The notes beneath the pieces were generated by a model. The model saw only the letters and a program-made list of their open reading frames with translations, did no database searches and was not told the origin of the DNA. From positions 496,001 through 560,000 of the forward strand of contig CABIZB010000001.1 of NCBI GenBank assembly GCA_902363145.1: DNA of 64,000 bases, written 5' to 3'. Of the stretch, positions 22,429-32,052 are shown piece by piece (position 1 is the stretch's first letter; every line of letters begins with the position of its first letter). The translations under genes and the position numbers were made by a program. The stretch is from Oscillospiraceae bacterium (GTDB taxonomy: Bacteria; Bacillota; Clostridia; Oscillospirales; Ruminococcaceae).

Positions 22429-23731
22429 ATGCGGAGCTTTCTCCGTTCAGATAATTGTGAGCTTCTGTCAGGAATGCTTCACGCTGCTCTGCCAGAACCT
22501 CTGAATGTTCGTTTTCCTCGATATATGCCGTTACCTGACTGAGAGCCTCGGCAACAGTTTCGGGGTCGGTGTCGCTAAAGAACTTGAACAGGCTCATATA
22601 GCAGTATCTCTGCTTGCCCTCGCATATGCGCTTTGCTATATCCATGCAGAGCTGTATGATGTCCTCGTCATTTTCAATAAGACCGCACACCCGCAGTCCC
22701 GCAAAATCCACTTGATTTGCAGCTATTACCGCTGACTTTTTGAAATAGTCGGAGCATATCTTCATTGCCTGCTCGTTTTCGGGATTTATCATGCCGAAAA
22801 GCTGTGCGGAGAACTTGCGGCAGAACAGAGGAATGAAGAACGGGTCGCTTACGGTGAAGCTTTCTGTATCTGAAAGGGTCTTGTATGCAAGGAACTCGTA
22901 CCACCTTATATCCAGATCGTCGATATCAATGGTAAAGTGTACCTTTTCATTGTCGGGAGTGAAAAAGGCGGTGGGGGAGCCTTGGGCATACTTGCCGTCC
23001 GCATAGTCCAGACCGTCCAGCACCCACATCAGCTTGGGATAATCCACAGGGTCTTTCATAAGATAGCTGAACTTGTCATACGCCGCATAGTTATCCTTGA
23101 TGAAATAGGCGAAAAATCCTGCCGAGGCAAACACATCGGGATAATCTTCATACAGGCGCTTTACCTTGGCGGTGACGGTCTCGCTGTCCTTGTCGAGCAT
23201 TATGGCATAGCTCATGGTGAGGATAAGCGTGTCGGTGAGAAAGCTGAAAAACGAGCTTTCCGCATCAATATCACGTTCAAGGAGATACCTTGCATAAAGA
23301 AAATCGGGCTGGCTCTTTTCGGATATTATATCGTCCGAAGCCCAGCTTATGCCCATATCGGTTATGAGCTTATATTTTGAGGCAAGCCTGCCGTATGCGG
23401 CAAAAAGCTTGTCCGATTCTTTGAACAAACAGGTGTGGAGCAGGAAATATGCCTCGTTTACTGCATCGGAGGGATTCATACCGCTGATCAGCCTTTCCAG
23501 AAGGTCGTTCAGGCGGTTTGCAAGATAATCGGAAAACTCATTGCTGCGGCACATCATAATGTAAGGCAGGTAGCTTTCGTCACGTATTTTCTCTCTCCAG
23601 AATTCATCTGCTGCGGCAGTCTTGAACTTGCACAGCTCCTTGAGCAGCTTTTTGCGCTTGCTGCCGAAAGAAAGCTTTACGTCCGTTACATACTGCGAGC
23701 AGAGGTTTTCATCCTCATAATAACTGACCAT
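22406..23731 (-). CDS. Hypothetical helical protein (441 aa)
   Basis: No membrane segment or recognised motif is seen; the sequence is helical and acidic with many Phe, Tyr and Cys, in the style of alpha-solenoid repeat proteins. The start MVSYYEDENL at 23731 is chosen because ACGGAGGCAACGGG precedes it; a longer frame to 23839 lacks a ribosome site. It converges on the VTT gene with a 23-base overlap. No function can be offered. Confidence 0.7.
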   Translation of the reverse strand: MVSYYEDENLCSQYVTDVKLSFGSKRKKLLKELCKFKTAAADEFWREKIRDESYLPYIMMCRSNEFSDYLANRLNDLLERLISGMNPSDAVNEAYFLLHTCLFKESDKLFAAYGRLASKYKLITDMGISWASDDIISEKSQPDFLYARYLLERDIDAESSFFSFLTDTLILTMSYAIMLDKDSETVTAKVKRLYEDYPDVFASAGFFAYFIKDNYAAYDKFSYLMKDPVDYPKLMWVLDGLDYADGKYAQGSPTAFFTPDNEKVHFTIDIDDLDIRWYEFLAYKTLSDTESFTVSDPFFIPLFCRKFSAQLFGMINPENEQAMKICSDYFKKSAVIAANQVDFAGLRVCGLIENDEDIIQLCMDIAKRICEGKQRYCYMSLFKFFSDTDPETVAEALSQVTAYIEENEHSEVLAEQREAFLTEAHNYLNGESSAFTPDPDR

Positions 23732-23920
23732 TCCCGTTGCCTCCGTAATATTTGTTTGTATAATTATATAATAATTTGCCGCCTGCGTCAACCGTTTCAC
23801 GGCAATATATGGAAAAATTGATAAAAACCGAAAAAACACTTTAAAATAATTCGGTTATGTGATATAATGTAAGATAACGTGTTTGTGCCCAAGCATATCC
23901 CTTATAAGGAGGAAAATATT

Positions 23921-26161
23921 TTGAGCAACGAAAAGAAATTCTCCAAAAAAGCCGCTGACGAAGCAGCTCCCAAGCATATGGCTGAGGCGGCTCCCGCTCC
24001 AAAAAAGAAGAAAAGAAAAAAGAAGAAGGCAGGCCCCGTTAAAAAGACCTTTACCGTTATCGGAACCGTGCTTCTTACGCTTATACTTATAGTTGTCATC
24101 TCGGTGTCTATCATTGCGGCAGCTCTTACCGTGTATGTAATGCAGTTCAGAGAGAATACGCCCATAGATATCGACCTGGACAGCCTTAACCTTGCCTATA
24201 CGACCTTTATTTACGGCGATGACAAGGACGGCAATCAGGTAGAGCTTGCAAAGATAAGCCGTGGTGCCAACCGTATCCCCGTATCCATCGACCGTATCCC
24301 TCAGCATGTCCGTGACGCTTTCGTATATATCGAGGACGAGCGTTTCTACGAGCACGCAGGCGTTGACTGGAAGCGTACCTTCGGTGCTTTCCTCAACGAG
24401 CTTACCCATGGTATGCTTTACGGAAGCAAGCAGGGTGGTTCTACCATTACCCAGCAGCTCGTAAAGAACGTTACCGGTGATAAAGAGCAGAACATGGACA
24501 GAAAGATGCGTGAGATATTCCGTGCGGCTGACCTTGAAAAATACCGTACCAAGGACGAGATACTTGATGCATACCTTAACTGTGTAGGTATGGGCGGAAG
24601 CTGCTCAGGTGTTCAGGCTGCTGCTCTCAAATATTTCGGCAAGGACGTGTCCGAGCTTGATCTTGCAGAGGCTGCCTGCCTTGCGGCAATCCCCAAAAGC
24701 CCCGAAAGCCTTAATCCCTTTGCAAACAAGGAAGCAAACCGTGAGCGTCAGCTCCTGGTGCTCAAGGCAATGTACAATAATGCGGCTATCTCCAAGCAGC
24801 AGTATGACGATGCTGTTAACGAGGAGCTTCAGTTCAGAGACCCCAACAGCGAGACCAATTCCAGCGAGATACAGAACTGGTACATTGATATGGTCATTCG
24901 TGACGTTACCCTTGACCTTATGAACCTTTACGGCGTTGAGTTCGATGAAGCCAGCGATATGCTCTACAATGGCGGCTACACCATCTACACTCCCATTGAT
25001 ATCGAGATGCAGGAGGCAATAGAAGCCAAGTACAGAGACTACAGCACATTCTCCAACAACGTCCTCAGCGACCCGCCCCAGTCCGCATTCATCTGTATGG
25101 ACTACACAGGAAATATCCTTGCGGTAGCAGGCGGAATAGGCGATAAGGCAGGCTCCAACATCTTCAACCGTGCCACCATGGCAAAGAGACAGGCTGGTTC
25201 AAGCTTCAAGCCCATTGCAGGTTATGCTTATTCCATTGAAAATAACCTTGCCACATGGTCATCAATCTACCCCGACCTGCCCATTGAGATACCCGATGAA
25301 AACAACCCCGGTCAGACAAGAAAATGGCCTACAAACTACAGCTCCACAGGTGCAAACAACGTATGGAGCGGAAGATCGTACTTTACGTTCCAGGCTCTCC
25401 AGCGTTCGCTGAATACCGTTTCCGCACGTCTCGTGCAGGCGGCAGGCCCCTCAAACGTGTTCGAGTTTGTAATGAACAGGTTCCAGATATCCACACTTAC
25501 CGCTTACGATGCCGACCTTTCGCCTATGTCCGTTGGTGCGCTCACTCAGGGCGTTTACCTCAGAGAGCTTGTTGCGTCATATCAGCCTTTCGGAAACGGC
25601 GGAAAGTATTTCGCTCCCACCTCATATACTTATGTTCTTGACCCCTCGGGTGAGACTATCCTTCAGCACAGTTACACACCTATCCAGTCCATCAGCGAGG
25701 AATCCGCTTATGTTATGAACAAGCTGATGCAGCAGGTAATCGAAGGCCCCAACGGTACAGGTAAGGCTGCAAAGCTCAACAACGTTCCCGTTGTAGGTAA
25801 GACAGGTACATCGCAGGAGTGGAGAGATAACCTCTTCATCGGCTGCACTCCCGATTACGTCAGCGGCGTATGGTATGGCTATGATGATAACAGAACTGTA
25901 AAGTCAGGCACATACTACAACACCGCACAGCTCTGGAAGAACATCTTCGGCGACATTGCGGATGCTGGGGAGAGAACTGAGTTCCCCGAGTGCGAGACCA
26001 TAAAGGAGCTTTACTACTGCTCCAACACAGGCCTTATCGCCAGCGGAAGCTGCCCCACAGGCAACAAGGGCTACTACAAGTCCACCAACGTTCCCCCTAT
26101 CTGCACAAAGTGCGGAGGCTCGTCCGCAAGTGCCGCTAATGATGAAAGCACATCGAATTAA
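23921..26161 (+). CDS. Class A penicillin-binding protein (PBP1A type)
   Basis: This bifunctional enzyme polymerises and cross-links peptidoglycan. After a Lys/Ala-rich cytoplasmic tail (KKKKRKKKKAG) and one membrane helix (about 35-60) comes a GT51 glycosyltransferase with EDERFYEHAG (Glu about residue 137) and GGSTITQQLVKN. The transpeptidase follows with SSFKP (Ser about 427), the SLN motif and KTGTS (about 626). A Cys-rich tail (CSNTG, CPTG, CTKCGG) may bind metal or form disulfides. The start is TTG 23921, with a strong AAGGAGG 8 bases before; upstream codons lack a ribosome site. An rRNA methyltransferase gene follows after 12 bases. Confidence 0.94.
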   Translation: MSNEKKFSKKAADEAAPKHMAEAAPAPKKKKRKKKKAGPVKKTFTVIGTVLLTLILIVVISVSIIAAALTVYVMQFRENTPIDIDLDSLNLAYTTFIYGDDKDGNQVELAKISRGANRIPVSIDRIPQHVRDAFVYIEDERFYEHAGVDWKRTFGAFLNELTHGMLYGSKQGGSTITQQLVKNVTGDKEQNMDRKMREIFRAADLEKYRTKDEILDAYLNCVGMGGSCSGVQAAALKYFGKDVSELDLAEAACLAAIPKSPESLNPFANKEANRERQLLVLKAMYNNAAISKQQYDDAVNEELQFRDPNSETNSSEIQNWYIDMVIRDVTLDLMNLYGVEFDEASDMLYNGGYTIYTPIDIEMQEAIEAKYRDYSTFSNNVLSDPPQSAFICMDYTGNILAVAGGIGDKAGSNIFNRATMAKRQAGSSFKPIAGYAYSIENNLATWSSIYPDLPIEIPDENNPGQTRKWPTNYSSTGANNVWSGRSYFTFQALQRSLNTVSARLVQAAGPSNVFEFVMNRFQISTLTAYDADLSPMSVGALTQGVYLRELVASYQPFGNGGKYFAPTSYTYVLDPSGETILQHSYTPIQSISEESAYVMNKLMQQVIEGPNGTGKAAKLNNVPVVGKTGTSQEWRDNLFIGCTPDYVSGVWYGYDDNRTVKSGTYYNTAQLWKNIFGDIADAGERTEFPECETIKELYYCSNTGLIASGSCPTGNKGYYKSTNVPPICTKCGGSSASAANDESTSN

Positions 26162-26173
26162 AGGAAGTTTTAT

Positions 26174-27292
26174 ATGGATAATAAGATAACACTCAGCTGC
26201 CCCTGCCATTTTGGTCTGGAAAGCGTACTTAACTTTGAGATAAAGAAGATCGGCGGCGAAAATATCACCGTCACCGACGGACGTATCTCATTCGAGGGCG
26301 GATATGATATCCTTGCCCGTGCAAATATCTGCCTTGCCACAGCTGAAAGAGTGCAGATAAAGCTTGCTGAATTTCACGCCGATACCTTTGACGCTCTCTT
26401 TGAGGGTGTTAAGGCTATCCCTCTGGAAAGATTTATTGGCAAAAGCGACGCATTTCCCGTCAAGGGTCACAGCCTGAACTCAAAGCTTTCCAGCGTTCCC
26501 GCCTGTCAGTCCATTATCAAAAAGGCAGCGGTTGACAGGCTGGCTTCCGTTTATCATCTGAATTATTTCGAGGAAACAGGCTCTGTTCATCAGATACAGT
26601 TCAATATCCTCAAGGACACCGTTACCGTTTATCTTGATACATCGGGTGCGGGACTGCACAAGAGAGGCTACCGCCGCAATTCCAACGCTGCTCCTATCAA
26701 GGAGACCCTTGCGGCAGGTATAGTTGACCTTGCAATGGTCAAGAGAAATACTATTTTCTGCGACCCTTTCTGCGGAAGCGGAACCTTCCTTATCGAGGCC
26801 GCATACAAGGCGCTGAACATTGCTCCGGGACTTAAAAGGACATTTGCAGCCGAAAAGTGGGACGTTATCCCCCAGGATATCTGGCGTGAGGAGCGTGGCC
26901 GTGCAATGGACAGCATTATCCGTGACAGTGATTTCTTCGCATACGGCTATGATATCGACCCCGAGTGCGTTCAGCTTTCCATCGACAACTGCGCAAAGGC
27001 AGGGGTGAAGAAGCGCATAAGGATAGAGCGTGCCGATATCAGGGATTACGACAACAAGGACGGCGAGATAACAGTCTGCAACCCTCCATACGGCGAAAGA
27101 ATGCTGGAAATAAAGGAAGCCGAGAAGCTTTATACCGAAATGGGCAAGGTGTTCAAGGCTGATAGAGAGCACCCCTGTGCAATAATCTCGCCCCATGAGG
27201 ACTTTGAAAAGTTCTTCGGCAAGACTGCCAACAAGCGCAGAAAGCTTTACAACGGCATGATAAAGTGCAATCTTTACTCATATTACAAATAA
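26174..27292 (+). CDS. THUMP-domain class I SAM methyltransferase, RlmL/YpsC-like
   Basis: The 372-residue protein starts with a ferredoxin-like/THUMP RNA-binding region (about 1-160), then a SAM-binding Rossmann fold (FCDPFCGSGTFLIEAA, about residue 195) and the catalytic NPPYGERM (about 303). This arrangement matches RlmL/YpsC-type 23S rRNA guanine-N2 methyltransferases. It lacks the second methyltransferase domain of E. coli RlmL, as expected in Firmicutes. AAGGAAG precedes the ATG, and it probably shares the PBP transcript. Confidence 0.9.
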   Translation: MDNKITLSCPCHFGLESVLNFEIKKIGGENITVTDGRISFEGGYDILARANICLATAERVQIKLAEFHADTFDALFEGVKAIPLERFIGKSDAFPVKGHSLNSKLSSVPACQSIIKKAAVDRLASVYHLNYFEETGSVHQIQFNILKDTVTVYLDTSGAGLHKRGYRRNSNAAPIKETLAAGIVDLAMVKRNTIFCDPFCGSGTFLIEAAYKALNIAPGLKRTFAAEKWDVIPQDIWREERGRAMDSIIRDSDFFAYGYDIDPECVQLSIDNCAKAGVKKRIRIERADIRDYDNKDGEITVCNPPYGERMLEIKEAEKLYTEMGKVFKADREHPCAIISPHEDFEKFFGKTANKRRKLYNGMIKCNLYSYYK

Positions 27293-27305
27293 TTTCAAAA
27301 ATCGC

Positions 27306-27334
27306 TTGACAAAATAAGTTTAATATGTTAAACT
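27306..27334 (+). promoter_or_regulatory. Promoter upstream of the mntP leader
   Basis: TTGACA (27306-27311) with a 17-base spacer to TAAACT (27329-27334). It would drive the roughly 250-base leader of mntP. Confidence 0.65.
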
Positions 27335-27349
27335 TACAATATTGTGAAT

Positions 27350-27440
27350 ATGTACCTGCGTGGGGGAGTAATCTTCTTAGACTGATACAAGGTTTAAGCG
27401 GCAAATCGACATACCGACCGAAAAGGTCCGGTTTGCCTTA
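27350..27440 (+). promoter_or_regulatory. Candidate yybP-ykoY manganese riboswitch
   Basis: The leader of a manganese-efflux gene contains GGGGAGTA (27363-27370) and, in a second hairpin arm, ACATACC (27409-27415), both resembling conserved loop sequences of the yybP-ykoY family. GGCAAA (27400-27405) pairs with TTTGCC (27432-27437), and CCGACC with GGTCCGG inside it. A strong terminator hairpin follows at once. I could not identify a convincing closing P1 stem, so the class is likely from context but not proved. Confidence 0.55.
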
Positions 27441-27446
27441 ATTGAT

Positions 27447-27508
27447 AAGACTCATGTACAGATGTAGCCGAGGTCTCGGTTCTGTCTGTATATGAGTCTT
27501 TTTGTTTT
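27447..27508 (+). terminator. Leader terminator before mntP
   Basis: A 16-bp stem (AAGACTCATGTACAGA with its partner at 27485-27500) encloses a small CCGAG/CTCGG hairpin and is followed by TTTTTGTTTT. Standing 80 bases before mntP, it is well placed to be controlled by the candidate riboswitch. Confidence 0.85.
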
Positions 27509-27589
27509 GTACGGAACCAAAGACCGCAAGGTCATACAAGCAGCGGCATATTCATAGAATGTATTATTATTCTTGAAAGGATTTGAAAA

Positions 27590-28150
27590 ATGGATCTTCT
27601 GTCATTATTTCTTATTGCTGTGGGTCTCTCAATGGACGCATTTGCTGTCTCAGTCTGTAAGGGGCTTGCCACACCTAAGTACAAGCTGAAATATTCCATG
27701 ATATGCGGCGCATGGTTCGGCGGATTTCAGGCGCTTATGCCTGCGGTGGGCTATCTTCTCGGCGTAAATTTCAAAAAGTATATCACAGCCATTGACCACT
27801 GGATCGCATTTGTGCTGCTTGCTCTCATAGGCTTCAATATGATTAGAGAGGCGCTCAAAAATGATGACGAGGGCGCAGACCCGTCATTCACGGCAAAGTC
27901 AATGTCACTGCTTGCCGTTGCCACCAGTATCGATGCACTTGCTATCGGCATAACCTTTGCATTCCTTGATGTTAATATCGTTGCTGCCGTACTTTTCATC
28001 GGAGTCTGTACATTTGTTATCTCAGCCGCAGGCGTTAAGATCGGCTCTGCTTTCGGAACCAGATTCAAGTCCAAGGCGGAGATCGCAGGCGGTGCGATAC
28101 TTATCATTCTCGGTTTAAGGATACTTGTTGAACATCTGTTGAATTCCTGA
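27590..28150 (+). CDS. mntP: Manganese efflux pump MntP
   Basis: The 186-residue, six-helix protein has the MntP repeats with conserved Asp residues: LSMDAFAVSVCKG in helix 1 and TSIDALAIGITF in helix 4, plus GFNMIREAL. MntP exports Mn(II) when the metal is in excess. GAAAGGATT precedes ATG 27590. The long leader with a terminator suggests metal-responsive control. Confidence 0.95.
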   Translation: MDLLSLFLIAVGLSMDAFAVSVCKGLATPKYKLKYSMICGAWFGGFQALMPAVGYLLGVNFKKYITAIDHWIAFVLLALIGFNMIREALKNDDEGADPSFTAKSMSLLAVATSIDALAIGITFAFLDVNIVAAVLFIGVCTFVISAAGVKIGSAFGTRFKSKAEIAGGAILIILGLRILVEHLLNS

Positions 28151-28306
28151 GTGACATTAAAATCCCATTAGAATTGCGACAGAATGAAAAGAATAATGTG
28201 ATAAACAGCTGAAAATTATGATTATCGGTTGACGGTTGATTTTCTGTGTGTTAAAATAAAAGTATAGCAGAATGCTCTATTTACACGATAAAAAGGAAGA
28301 CTTGAT

Positions 28307-29029
28307 ATGAGTGAAAATCCCTATGCAGTTCTCGGTCTTGAGCCGGGAGCTACCGATGATGATATAAAGAAAAAGTATCGTACACTGGTAAAGCAGTACC
28401 ACCCCGACCTTCACCCCGATGACCCCGAGGCTGCCCGCAAAATGAGCGAGATAAACGACGCTTACGAGCGCATAAAGTCAGGGGATACGGGTCAGAGCCC
28501 ATACGGCAGTGCGGCATACAGCAGCTCCGCCCCCAGCGGAACCTATACCAGAAACGGAACCAATTATTATTACCGGTATGCCGATATCAATGACTTTGAT
28601 GATATCTTTAAGGCGTTTTTCGGCGGATTTGGCTTTAATATGCACTCTTCCGATACCATGAGCGCCGAGGAAGCCTTTGAACGTATCGACAACTACCTCA
28701 GAAGCGGCGATTATCGGAACGCTGCCGCTGTGCTGAACCGTTTTTCTGTCTCCGCAAGAGATGCCAGGTGGTATTTCTACGCAGCCGAATGCAGCGAGGG
28801 CATGGAGAATTTCTCCGATGCGGTGCAGTATGCAGAGCAGGCGGCACGTATGGACAGCACCAACAGGGTGTATGCTGATTATGCGGCACAGCTCAATAAA
28901 AAGCATGGCTTTAAGCTGAAGATACACAGGTTTATCCCAAGACTTTTGTCAGGTATTGCAATGGTGCTGGCGATAATGTTTATTGTAAGAATGTTTGGTT
29001 TTCTTTTCTTTCCCTTTTTAACTTTTTAA
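28307..29029 (+). CDS. J-domain membrane protein (240 aa)
   Basis: The N-terminal 65 residues are a J domain: [19 protein letters not shown] with the HPD motif at residues 32-34 ([12 protein letters not shown]). A Tyr/Ser/Gly-rich linker follows, then a TPR-like helical region (about 125-205) and one C-terminal membrane helix. It lacks the DnaJ zinc fingers, so it is a specialised DnaK partner held at the membrane. Two more membrane-protein genes follow closely in the same direction. Confidence 0.87.
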   Translation: MSENPYAVLGLEPGATDDDIKKKYRTLVKQYHPDLHPDDPEAARKMSEINDAYERIKSGDTGQSPYGSAAYSSSAPSGTYTRNGTNYYYRYADINDFDDIFKAFFGGFGFNMHSSDTMSAEEAFERIDNYLRSGDYRNAAAVLNRFSVSARDARWYFYAAECSEGMENFSDAVQYAEQAARMDSTNRVYADYAAQLNKKHGFKLKIHRFIPRLLSGIAMVLAIMFIVRMFGFLFFPFLTF

Positions 29030-29047
29030 TGAAAGGCAGCGTTTAAA

Positions 29048-29452
29048 ATGGACAAGCTCAGGAATAAATTTATAAACTTTATGTATGGCAGAAGCGGCCC
29101 AGACAGCCTTTATAAGGCGACTATGATAGCCTGTATCGTGCTGATGATAATCAATTTTTTTGCCCGCTCGACCATACTCAATCTGCTTATATGGGCATTG
29201 CTCATATGGGGAATGTTCAGGGCGTTTTCCAAGAATATCTACAAGCGCCAGCAGGAAAATATCAAATTCATGCAGCTTACCGACAAGGCAAAACGCAAAT
29301 TTAATATGACAAAGACCATGCTGACAGATAAGGAACACTGCTATAAAAAGTGCTCCAAGTGCAAGACAGTTCTGCGGCTCCCCAAGCAAAAGGGTGAGCA
29401 TACCGTTCAGTGCCCTAAGTGCAGGGAGAGCTTCAAAGTTAAAATAAGGTAA
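29048..29452 (+). CDS. Membrane protein with C-terminal zinc ribbon (134 aa)
   Basis: One or two membrane helices (about 25-60) are followed by a basic segment and a zinc ribbon (CSKCKTVLRLPKQKGEH...CPKCRESF). It lies 18 bases after the J-domain gene with GAAAGGCAGC upstream, so the two probably function together. No defined role is known to me. Confidence 0.75.
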   Translation: MDKLRNKFINFMYGRSGPDSLYKATMIACIVLMIINFFARSTILNLLIWALLIWGMFRAFSKNIYKRQQENIKFMQLTDKAKRKFNMTKTMLTDKEHCYKKCSKCKTVLRLPKQKGEHTVQCPKCRESFKVKIR

Positions 29453-29465
29453 GGGATAATTAAAA

Positions 29466-30245
29466 ATGTCAGGCTGGATAATAACAATAATCGTCTGCTT
29501 TCTGGCAGGAATGGGCGCAGGTCTGGGAACAGGCTTTGCGGGAATGAGTGCGGCTGCGGTGATAACCCCAATGCTGGTAACGTTCCTCGGAATGCCCGCA
29601 TATGAGGCTGTGGGAATTGCCCTTGCCTCAGATGTGCTTGCCAGCGCAGTTTCGGCATATACATACGGCAAAAACAAAAATCTTGACATTAAAAACGGAC
29701 TTATAATGATGGTTTCCGTGCTGGTATTCACAGTTGTGGGAAGCTATGTTTCAAAGCTTGTGCCAAACTCGGCAATGGGCGGATTTTCCGTCTGCATGAC
29801 GTTCCTGCTGGGTATCAAGTTCATAGTAAAGCCGGTTATGACCACCAAGGAGAAGATGGAGAGCGTTTCTCCCAGGAAGAGAGTTATCCAGTCTATTGTC
29901 TGCGGCGTGCTTATAGGCTTTATCTGCGGATTTATCGGTGCAGGCGGCGGAATGATGATGCTCCTTATCCTTACAAGCGTTCTGGGCTATGAGCTTAAAA
30001 CAGCTGTTGGAACCAGCGTTTTCATCATGACCTTTACGGCGCTCACCGGTGCTGTTTCGCATATGGTAATGGGCGGAATGCCCGATATCCCGGTGCTTAT
30101 TCTCTGCATTGTGTTCACGCTTATCTGGGCGAGAGTCGCTGCGGTATTTGCTAACAAGGCGTCGCCAAAGACGCTGAACCGTGCTACAGGCGTTGTGCTT
30201 GCGGTGCTGGGTCTGGGAATAATGATAGTTAATTTTGTAAAATAA
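29466..30245 (+). CDS. TauE/SafE-family membrane transporter
   Basis: The 259-residue protein has about eight hydrophobic helices and the repeated family glycine motif: GAGLGTGFAGMSAAAVITP near the start and GFICGFIGAGGGMMML in the middle. Members export sulfite, sulfonates or other organic anions. It ends the unit that starts with the J-domain gene. The substrate is unknown. Confidence 0.88.
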   Translation: MSGWIITIIVCFLAGMGAGLGTGFAGMSAAAVITPMLVTFLGMPAYEAVGIALASDVLASAVSAYTYGKNKNLDIKNGLIMMVSVLVFTVVGSYVSKLVPNSAMGGFSVCMTFLLGIKFIVKPVMTTKEKMESVSPRKRVIQSIVCGVLIGFICGFIGAGGGMMMLLILTSVLGYELKTAVGTSVFIMTFTALTGAVSHMVMGGMPDIPVLILCIVFTLIWARVAAVFANKASPKTLNRATGVVLAVLGLGIMIVNFVK

Positions 30246-30253
30246 TGCAAAGC

Positions 30254-30288
30254 AAAAGGCTGTATCATTTTTCGTGATACAGCCTTTT
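30254..30288 (+). terminator. Bidirectional terminator between the transporter and mazF
   Basis: AAAAGGCTGTATCA and TGATACAGCCTTTT form a 14-bp stem with a T-rich loop; it can stop both converging transcripts. Confidence 0.9.
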
Positions 30289-30304
30289 ATATTATGGCGG
30301 AACG

Positions 30305-30664
30305 TTATGTAGCTCCGCCTGAACCTAATCCGAAGCTGATGGATAAAGCGTTGTCAACACGGTTCATTGACGGCGTATCCAGTTCGCCCATGCGTTCTTT
30401 CAGACGCTTTTTGTCAATGGTCCGTATCTGCTCCAGAAGCACAACACTGTCCTTTGAGAGGCCGCATTTATCAGCGTGTACCTCGATATGGGTGGGCAGC
30501 TTTGCCTTTTCACGCTGACTTGTGATGGCAGCCGCTATAACAGTGGGACTGTGACGGTTGCCCACATCGTTCTGAACGATAAGTACAGGACGTATGCCGC
30601 CCTGCTCGGAGCCTACCACGGGGCTGAGATCGGCGTAATATATTTCTCCTCTTTTAACAGACAT
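30305..30664 (-). CDS. mazF: MazF/PemK-family endoribonuclease toxin
   Basis: The 119-residue protein has the MazF core: [34 protein letters not shown], and [11 protein letters not shown]. It would cleave mRNA at short sequences. The ATG at 30664 is 11 bases after AAAGGA; an earlier in-frame ATG at 30676 abuts that site. In most Firmicutes an antitoxin gene lies directly upstream, but the 252 bases between this gene and the next one upstream show no antitoxin frame. A long hairpin occupies part of that gap. Confidence 0.9.
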   Translation of the reverse strand: MSVKRGEIYYADLSPVVGSEQGGIRPVLIVQNDVGNRHSPTVIAAAITSQREKAKLPTHIEVHADKCGLSKDSVVLLEQIRTIDKKRLKERMGELDTPSMNRVDNALSISFGLGSGGAT

Positions 30665-30798
30665 TTTTGCTATCATCCTTTCCTGATATCGGAATTTATC
30701 GTCTGTTTATATTTTTACCGCTTATCGTGAAAATAAACAGCGGCGGAGAAATTTTTCTAAAAAGAAGTGGGGGACGGATAATGATACTAATCCCCAAT

Positions 30799-30868
30799 AA
30801 AACTATAGACAAAAAATCATCGCATAATCCATATACGCAAGATTATGCTCGATTTTTTGTATAGTTTT
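30799..30868 (-). repeat. 70-base interrupted hairpin between the CPBP gene and mazF
   Basis: AAAACTAT pairs with ATAGTTTT, ACAAAAAATC with GATTTTTTGT and GCATAATC with GATTATGC, in nested order around an 11-base loop. It lies past the end of the CPBP protease gene and may be its terminator, or a structured leader of mazF. Confidence 0.65.
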
Positions 30869-30916
30869 TAATTGGTTCTTAGTATGATATCCGATGCCCC
30901 CGTTGATATTATATGT

Positions 30917-31999
30917 TTATATGCTGATAGTTGTTACAGTGCCGTAAAGCATATAGGCGATTACCACAAGCCATGGTACCGATGTGAAGAAATACTTCCA
31001 TGTGCGCTGTTTTGAGTAGAGCGATGTGCGGAACAGCTTTCCGCCCGATGAATAAAACCTGATAATGATAACTATTGAAGCAATAATGCAGGCAAGGCGC
31101 AGAGCCACATTCAGCAGGGAAGCTATTACCAGCGGCATATATCCCATGATGGTGGCTTGCAGGTTGCTGATGTCTATGCTGCTGTTTTGTATCAGCACCA
31201 TAAGCACCGCCGACATACTGTTGTTGATCATATGCAGTATCATTGAGGGGACAAGCGAGTTGTATTTTACCGCAATGTACGCCCATACCAGACCCATGCA
31301 GAACGCCGGGAGACACTGTGAGAAGTTCTGGTGCATAAGTCCGAACAGCACTGCGGACATTATTATTCCAAATGTGTTGCCGTATTTGCGCAGTCCGTCA
31401 AGAAGCACTCCACGGAAGATAAGCTCCTCCATAATAGGCCCCAGCAGGCAGATGTAAAGGTAGATAAGTATTTCAAGCCATAGGGGATTGTTTTGCGGCG
31501 CAATGTTAAGTGCGCTGGTGTTGTTTACGGAAAAGTCCGACAGCTTTCCGCTGAGAGCCGCCGCAATGGCTGAGATTATTACATTTATGACCGAGCCGAC
31601 TGTTACAACTCCGAAAGACAGCGCCGTGAATTTCAGGAAGCTTCCGCCTGTGATACCCTTGACTGTGAATTTCTTCCTGATATCCGTCTTTGTCACCAGC
31701 AGACCCACGCCGAAAGCTGCAATATCCGCAATAAACGGGAAGCCGTAGGAATATATGGCTTTCATCAGGGGAGTGCTCCTGATGATTTCCTTGCCTGCGT
31801 CTATCTGCTCCTTGGAATATCCGCCGCCCAGCATTGCCGCACATAGCTGCAATATCAGTGTGTTAAGTATGCTGAAAACGAATATCAGCGTTACAACTAT
31901 CCATGCTATCCTGAAATAGTACCGCCGCAGCTGCTTTTTTTCGTCCTTGTCAGGCGGCGGACACATCATATTCGACTGCTGATAAATATATCCGTTCAT
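30917..31999 (-). CDS. CPBP-family intramembrane protease
   Basis: The 360-residue, multi-helix protein has the CPBP (CAAX-like) catalytic motifs EELIFRGVLL, FGLMHQNFSQ and ILHMINN in its second half. In bacteria the family includes bacteriocin-immunity and protein-processing enzymes. The start at 31999 (MNGYIYQQ) follows AAAGGACATAAT; upstream codons overlap a terminator. A second CPBP gene lies at 42967. Its substrate is unknown. Confidence 0.88.
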   Translation of the reverse strand: MNGYIYQQSNMMCPPPDKDEKKQLRRYYFRIAWIVVTLIFVFSILNTLILQLCAAMLGGGYSKEQIDAGKEIIRSTPLMKAIYSYGFPFIADIAAFGVGLLVTKTDIRKKFTVKGITGGSFLKFTALSFGVVTVGSVINVIISAIAAALSGKLSDFSVNNTSALNIAPQNNPLWLEILIYLYICLLGPIMEELIFRGVLLDGLRKYGNTFGIIMSAVLFGLMHQNFSQCLPAFCMGLVWAYIAVKYNSLVPSMILHMINNSMSAVLMVLIQNSSIDISNLQATIMGYMPLVIASLLNVALRLACIIASIVIIIRFYSSGGKLFRTSLYSKQRTWKYFFTSVPWLVVIAYMLYGTVTTISI

Positions 32000-32025
32000 A
32001 TTATGTCCTTTCTTTTTTATTGTAT

Positions 32026-32052
32026 AAAAAATGCCCCGAAAAAGGGGCATTT
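32026..32052 (-). terminator. Terminator of the sortase-pdp transcript
   Basis: AAATGCCCC and GGGGCATTT form a 9-bp stem; Ts follow on the minus strand. It overlaps the stop of the phosphorylase gene. Confidence 0.88.
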
